Positions 60,799 to 64,000 of a stretch of 64,000 nt of DNA are shown in pieces. Below the pieces are notes generated by a model that was not told where the DNA came from, made no database searches, and saw only the letters and a program-made list of their open reading frames with translations. The stretch is from positions 1 to 64,000 of the forward strand of contig JARLIS010000061.1 in the NCBI GenBank assembly GCA_031291615.1, read 5' to 3'. The first letter of the stretch is position 1; every line of letters begins with the position of its first letter. Source of the DNA: Parvibaculum sp. (GTDB lineage: Bacteria; Pseudomonadota; Alphaproteobacteria; Parvibaculales; Parvibaculaceae). Position numbers and translations under genes: made by a program.

Positions 60799-63594
60799 AT
60801 GGCCCGCATGCTGCCCAGCCTTCTCGAAATCGCCGATCCCGCCCGCATCCGCGCGGAACTGGACGAGGTCGCCCGGGCGCATGAAGGCAATGACGAGGCG
60901 CTCAAGCGCGGGCTGGTCGAGGTCTTGAAGCGCACGCTGGTCGCCGGCCGCGCCAAGGCGCGCGAAAGGCTGGAGCAGGGCGCCCATCGCGGCCGCGTCT
61001 GCGCCGAGAGCCTTTCCTATCTTCAGGACACGATCATTCACGTCCTTCACGACTTCGCCGTGACGAGGGTGTTCCGCGCCTCCAATCCGAGCAAGGCCGA
61101 GTTGCTGTCGATCGCCGCCGTCGGCGGCTATGGCCGCGGCACGCTCGCGCCGGGTTCCGACATCGATCTTCTCTTTCTGCTCCCCTACAAGCAGACCCCC
61201 TGGGGCGAGAGCGTCGTCGAATACATGCTCTACGTCCTCTGGGACCTCGGCCTCAAGGTCGGCCATTCGACGCGCACCGTCGCCGATTGCATCCGCCTGT
61301 CGCGCGAGGACTTCACGATCAGGACGGCGCTTCTCGAAGCGCGCTATCTCGACGGCGACGAAAAACTTTTCGCCCAGTTCGAAAAGCGTTTCGACGAGGA
61401 AGTGGTCAAGGGAACGGGCAACGAGTTCGTCGAGGCGAAGCTCGCCGAGCGCGCCCTGCGCCACGCCCGCGCCGGCGAAAGCCGCTATCTGGTCGAACCC
61501 AACGTCAAGGACGGCAAGGGCGGCTTGCGCGATCTCAACACGCTCTTCTGGATCGCGAAATATCTCTACCGCGCCAAGCACGCCTCCGATCTCATCAAGG
61601 AAGGCGTCTTCACGCGCGAGGAATATGAAGCCTTCCGCAAGGCGGAAGATTTTCTCTGGGCGGTGCGCTGCGAGCTGCACTTCCTCACCGGCCGCGCCGA
61701 AGACCGCATCACCTTCGACGTGCAGACCGAAATGGCCGCGCGCCTCGGCTATCACGAACATCGCGGCCTCAAGGCGGTCGAGCGTTTCATGAAGCACTAC
61801 TTCCTCACCGCCAAGACGGTGGGCGACCTCACGCGCATTTTCTGCGCCGCGCTCGAAGATCAGGAACGCAAGAAGAAGCCCGGCTTCCGCGGCTTCATGC
61901 GCCGCCTGCGCCGCAACAAATTCGTCAAGGGCTACAAGCTCGAAGGCGGCCGCCTCGCTTTCACCAGCGACAAGGTCGTGGAAAAAGAGCCGGTGAACCT
62001 CATCCGCATCTTCCACGTCGCCGACGAGGACGGGCTTGAGATCCATCCCGACGCGCTGAAGCTCGTCACCCGCTCGCTGAAATATATCGACGCCGATCTG
62101 CGCAAGAACGAGGAAGCGAACCGTCTCTTCCTCGAAATCATAACCTCGCGCAAGGAGCCCGAACGCACGCTCCGCCTGATGAACGAGGCGGGCGTTCTCG
62201 GCCGCTTCGTGCCCGACTTCGGCCGCATCGTCGCGCTGATGCAGTTCAACATGTATCACCACTACACCGCCGACGAGCATCTGCTGCGCGCCATCGGCAT
62301 TCTTTCGGAAGTCGAAAAAGGCGTCGACGTGAAGGAATATCCGCTGGCCCATGAGATCATGTCGAAGATCCAGAGCCGCGCGGTCATCTACATGGCGATC
62401 TTCCTCCACGATATCGCCAAGGGCCGCGAGGAGGATCACTCGGACGCCGGTGAGCGCATCGCGCGCCATCTCTGCCCGCGCCTCGGCATGAGCGCGGGCG
62501 AAACCGAAACCGTCGCCTGGCTGGTGAAAAACCATCTCGTGATGAGCGACGTCGCCCAGAAGCGCGACATTTCCGACCCGCGCACGGTTCGCGATTTCGC
62601 CCAGCTCGTGCAGAGCCCGGAGCGGCTGAAACTTCTCTATGTGCTCACCGTCGTCGACATCAAGGCCGTCGGCCCCGGCGTCTGGAACGGCTGGAAGGCG
62701 CAGCTTCTCCGCGAGCTTTATTTCGAAACCGCCGCCGTCATTCAGGGCGGAGACAGCCTGCTCAATCGCGCCGGCCGCGTCGCGGAAGCAAAGGAGGCGC
62801 TCGCCGCCCGCCTTGCCGACTGGCCGGAAGCCGAGCGCGCCGTCTATATCGCGCGCCACACCGACGGCTATTGGCTCGCCTTCGACGCCGCCATTCACGA
62901 GCGTCACGCCCGCCTTGTCGAAGGCGCGGGCGATGCCGGCCTCACCATCGCCGCCCTGCCCGAGCCGACGCGCGACGTCACCGAGCTCACGCTCTACACG
63001 CAGGACCATCCGGGCCTCTTTGCGCGCTTTGCCGGCGCCTGCGCCATTCTCGGCATGAACATCGTCGACGCGAAGATTTTCACCACCCGCGACGGCATGG
63101 CGCTCGACATGCTCTGGGTGCAGGACGAGGCGGGCGGCGCGGTCGCCGAGCCCCGCCGCATCAAGCGTCTGGAAGAAACGATCCACAAGGTTCTGTCGGG
63201 CGAAATGCTGCCGCCCGAATTGATCGAGCAGCGCTCGAAGCGCGAAAGCCGCGCCGCCGCCTTCGAAGTCGCGCCGCAGGTCTATATCGACAATGAAGCG
63301 TCGGACGCCTTCACCGTCATCGAAGTGAACGGCCTCGACCGTCCGGGCCTTCTCCACGCGCTCACCCGCGCGCTCTTCCACCTCGGCCTCACCATCGGCT
63401 CGGCCCATGTCGCCACCTATGGCGAGCGCGTGGTCGACGTCTTCTATGTGAAGGACGTGATCGGCCACAAGGTGACGAATGCGAACAAGCGCAAGGCCGT
63501 CGAACGTCATCTGATGGAAGCGCTCGCCGATCCGATGCAGAAGGCGCGCCCCGCAAAATCCCGCCGCCGCGAAGAGATCGTGGCCGCGGAATGA
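60799..63594 (+). CDS. glnD: Bifunctional uridylyltransferase/uridylyl-removing enzyme GlnD
   Basis: A 931-residue nitrogen sensor that adds or removes UMP on PII proteins according to glutamine. Nucleotidyltransferase motif VGGYGRGTLAPGSDIDLLFL near residue 110, then a linker helical domain. The HD hydrolase has AIFLHDIAKGREEDHSDAG near 540, followed by two C-terminal ACT domains (LTLYTQDHPGLFARFAGACA and VIEVNGLDRPGLLHALT). It is followed by murJ, as in many Rhizobiales. Confidence 0.97.
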   Translation: MARMLPSLLEIADPARIRAELDEVARAHEGNDEALKRGLVEVLKRTLVAGRAKARERLEQGAHRGRVCAESLSYLQDTIIHVLHDFAVTRVFRASNPSKAELLSIAAVGGYGRGTLAPGSDIDLLFLLPYKQTPWGESVVEYMLYVLWDLGLKVGHSTRTVADCIRLSREDFTIRTALLEARYLDGDEKLFAQFEKRFDEEVVKGTGNEFVEAKLAERALRHARAGESRYLVEPNVKDGKGGLRDLNTLFWIAKYLYRAKHASDLIKEGVFTREEYEAFRKAEDFLWAVRCELHFLTGRAEDRITFDVQTEMAARLGYHEHRGLKAVERFMKHYFLTAKTVGDLTRIFCAALEDQERKKKPGFRGFMRRLRRNKFVKGYKLEGGRLAFTSDKVVEKEPVNLIRIFHVADEDGLEIHPDALKLVTRSLKYIDADLRKNEEANRLFLEIITSRKEPERTLRLMNEAGVLGRFVPDFGRIVALMQFNMYHHYTADEHLLRAIGILSEVEKGVDVKEYPLAHEIMSKIQSRAVIYMAIFLHDIAKGREEDHSDAGERIARHLCPRLGMSAGETETVAWLVKNHLVMSDVAQKRDISDPRTVRDFAQLVQSPERLKLLYVLTVVDIKAVGPGVWNGWKAQLLRELYFETAAVIQGGDSLLNRAGRVAEAKEALAARLADWPEAERAVYIARHTDGYWLAFDAAIHERHARLVEGAGDAGLTIAALPEPTRDVTELTLYTQDHPGLFARFAGACAILGMNIVDAKIFTTRDGMALDMLWVQDEAGGAVAEPRRIKRLEETIHKVLSGEMLPPELIEQRSKRESRAAAFEVAPQVYIDNEASDAFTVIEVNGLDRPGLLHALTRALFHLGLTIGSAHVATYGERVVDVFYVKDVIGHKVTNANKRKAVERHLMEALADPMQKARPAKSRRREEIVAAE

Positions 63595-63613
63595 AGTCGA
63601 GACGGATTATCCG

Positions 63614-64000
63614 ATGAGCCTGATGCGCTCCGCCGCCATCGTCGGCGGCACCACACTCCTCTCGCGCGTCCTCGGCTTCCTGCGCGACATGATGGTCGCC
63701 TCCGCGCTCGGCACGGGGCCCATCGCCGACGCCTTCTTCGTCGCCTTCCGCTTTCCCAACATGTTCCGCGCGATCTTCGCCGAGGGCGCCTTCAACACGG
63801 CCTTCGTGCCGCTTTTCGCCAAGCGGCTGGAAGGCGAGGGCGAGGTGTCGGCGCGGCGTTTCGCCGAGGAGTCGGTCTCCGTTCTCCTCGCCGCCCTTCT
63901 CATCCTCACCATCGTCTTTGAAATCGCCATGCCCTGGCTCATGTGGCTCTTCGCGCCGGGCTTCGGCGACGATCCGCAAAAGCACGAATGGGCGGTGCAG
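63614..64000 (+). CDS. murJ: Lipid II flippase MurJ, N-terminal part
   Basis: Runs off the right edge; the first 129 residues are visible. It begins SLMRSAAIVGGTTLLSRVLG, then FLRDMMVASALGTGPIADAFFVAFRFPNMFRAIFAEGAFNTAFVPLF, which is the conserved MurJ N-terminus. A hydrophobic segment follows (VLLAALLILTIVFEIAMPW). MurJ flips lipid II across the inner membrane. It starts 19 bp after glnD and is probably in the same transcript. Confidence 0.95.
   Translation, partial: MSLMRSAAIVGGTTLLSRVLGFLRDMMVASALGTGPIADAFFVAFRFPNMFRAIFAEGAFNTAFVPLFAKRLEGEGEVSARRFAEESVSVLLAALLILTIVFEIAMPWLMWLFAPGFGDDPQKHEWAVQ

Noticed and set aside
60193-63510. A 1105-codon open frame on the minus strand opposite glnD
   Set aside because: A GC-rich antisense shadow of glnD; only its last part (60193-60483) has a signal peptide and ribosome site of its own and is kept as a separate small gene.
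1-64000. CRISPR arrays and tRNA or rRNA genes
   Set aside because: No regularly spaced short direct repeats and no tRNA or rRNA sequence were seen on either strand by eye; a tRNAscan or CRISPR search was not possible.

Overview
The window is a high-GC alphaproteobacterial chromosome segment. Gene content and order (rsmI-yraN-BON protein-SirB1 family-marC-gshB and maeB-mutS-glnD-murJ, with an OlsB-type acyltransferase) fit the Hyphomicrobiales or Parvibaculales; the species cannot be read from the sequence. No rRNA, tRNA or CRISPR array was seen.

Layout. 1-8.4 kb is ordinary chromosome: a partial cell-wall lipoprotein, rsmI, yraN, a BON lipoprotein, a transglutaminase-like protein, marC, gshB, a dipeptidase, a GT9-like protein and a ferritin-like/VIT1 iron transporter. 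8.5-46.6 kb is comM (yifB, Mg-chelatase-like competence helicase), broken into three pieces by two unrelated mobile elements. Removing both exactly restores one 519-codon frame. The first element (9260-13872, 4.6 kb) is an IS1595-family transposon with 23-bp terminal inverted repeats, an 8-bp target duplication (GAAATGCT) and several passenger genes. The second (about 14191-46135, 31.9 kb) is a serine-integrase genomic island inserted at the codon after MNP, with a TG crossover dinucleotide.

Island contents, left to right: serine integrase; a 4-kb cassette (tyrosine recombinase plus SIR2-STAND-TPR defence-type protein) bounded by 23-bp inverted repeats that look like recombination sites and would allow inversion; a lipoprotein and an exported protein; DUF3768, RuvC-like and XRE genes; a membrane beta-rich protein; an ATPase; a second serine recombinase; a VirD4/HerA-like ATPase; a TerY-P triad (VWA, PP2C phosphatase, kinase) plus a partner gene; a HerA-like ATPase fused to a nuclease-like domain; a stand-alone SIR2 protein; an HTH protein; a recombinase-ParB-RepB triad; a PIN/HTH toxin-antitoxin pair; and an HTH tail at the right end. 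Joining the island ends on paper gives a palindromic attP, and the integrase then reads in frame into the right-end HTH domain as one 638-residue protein. Integration therefore splits an integrase-HTH fusion. A related att-like site and HTH gene 5.9 kb inside the right end suggest the island grew in modules.

46.7-64 kb returns to chromosome: a lipoprotein, a dihaem cytochrome c, a hybrid histidine kinase, an AmpG-like permease, an OlsB-like acyltransferase, a DUF4399 protein, maeB, mutS, a palindromic repeat cluster, a methyltransferase, two small exported proteins, glnD and the start of murJ.
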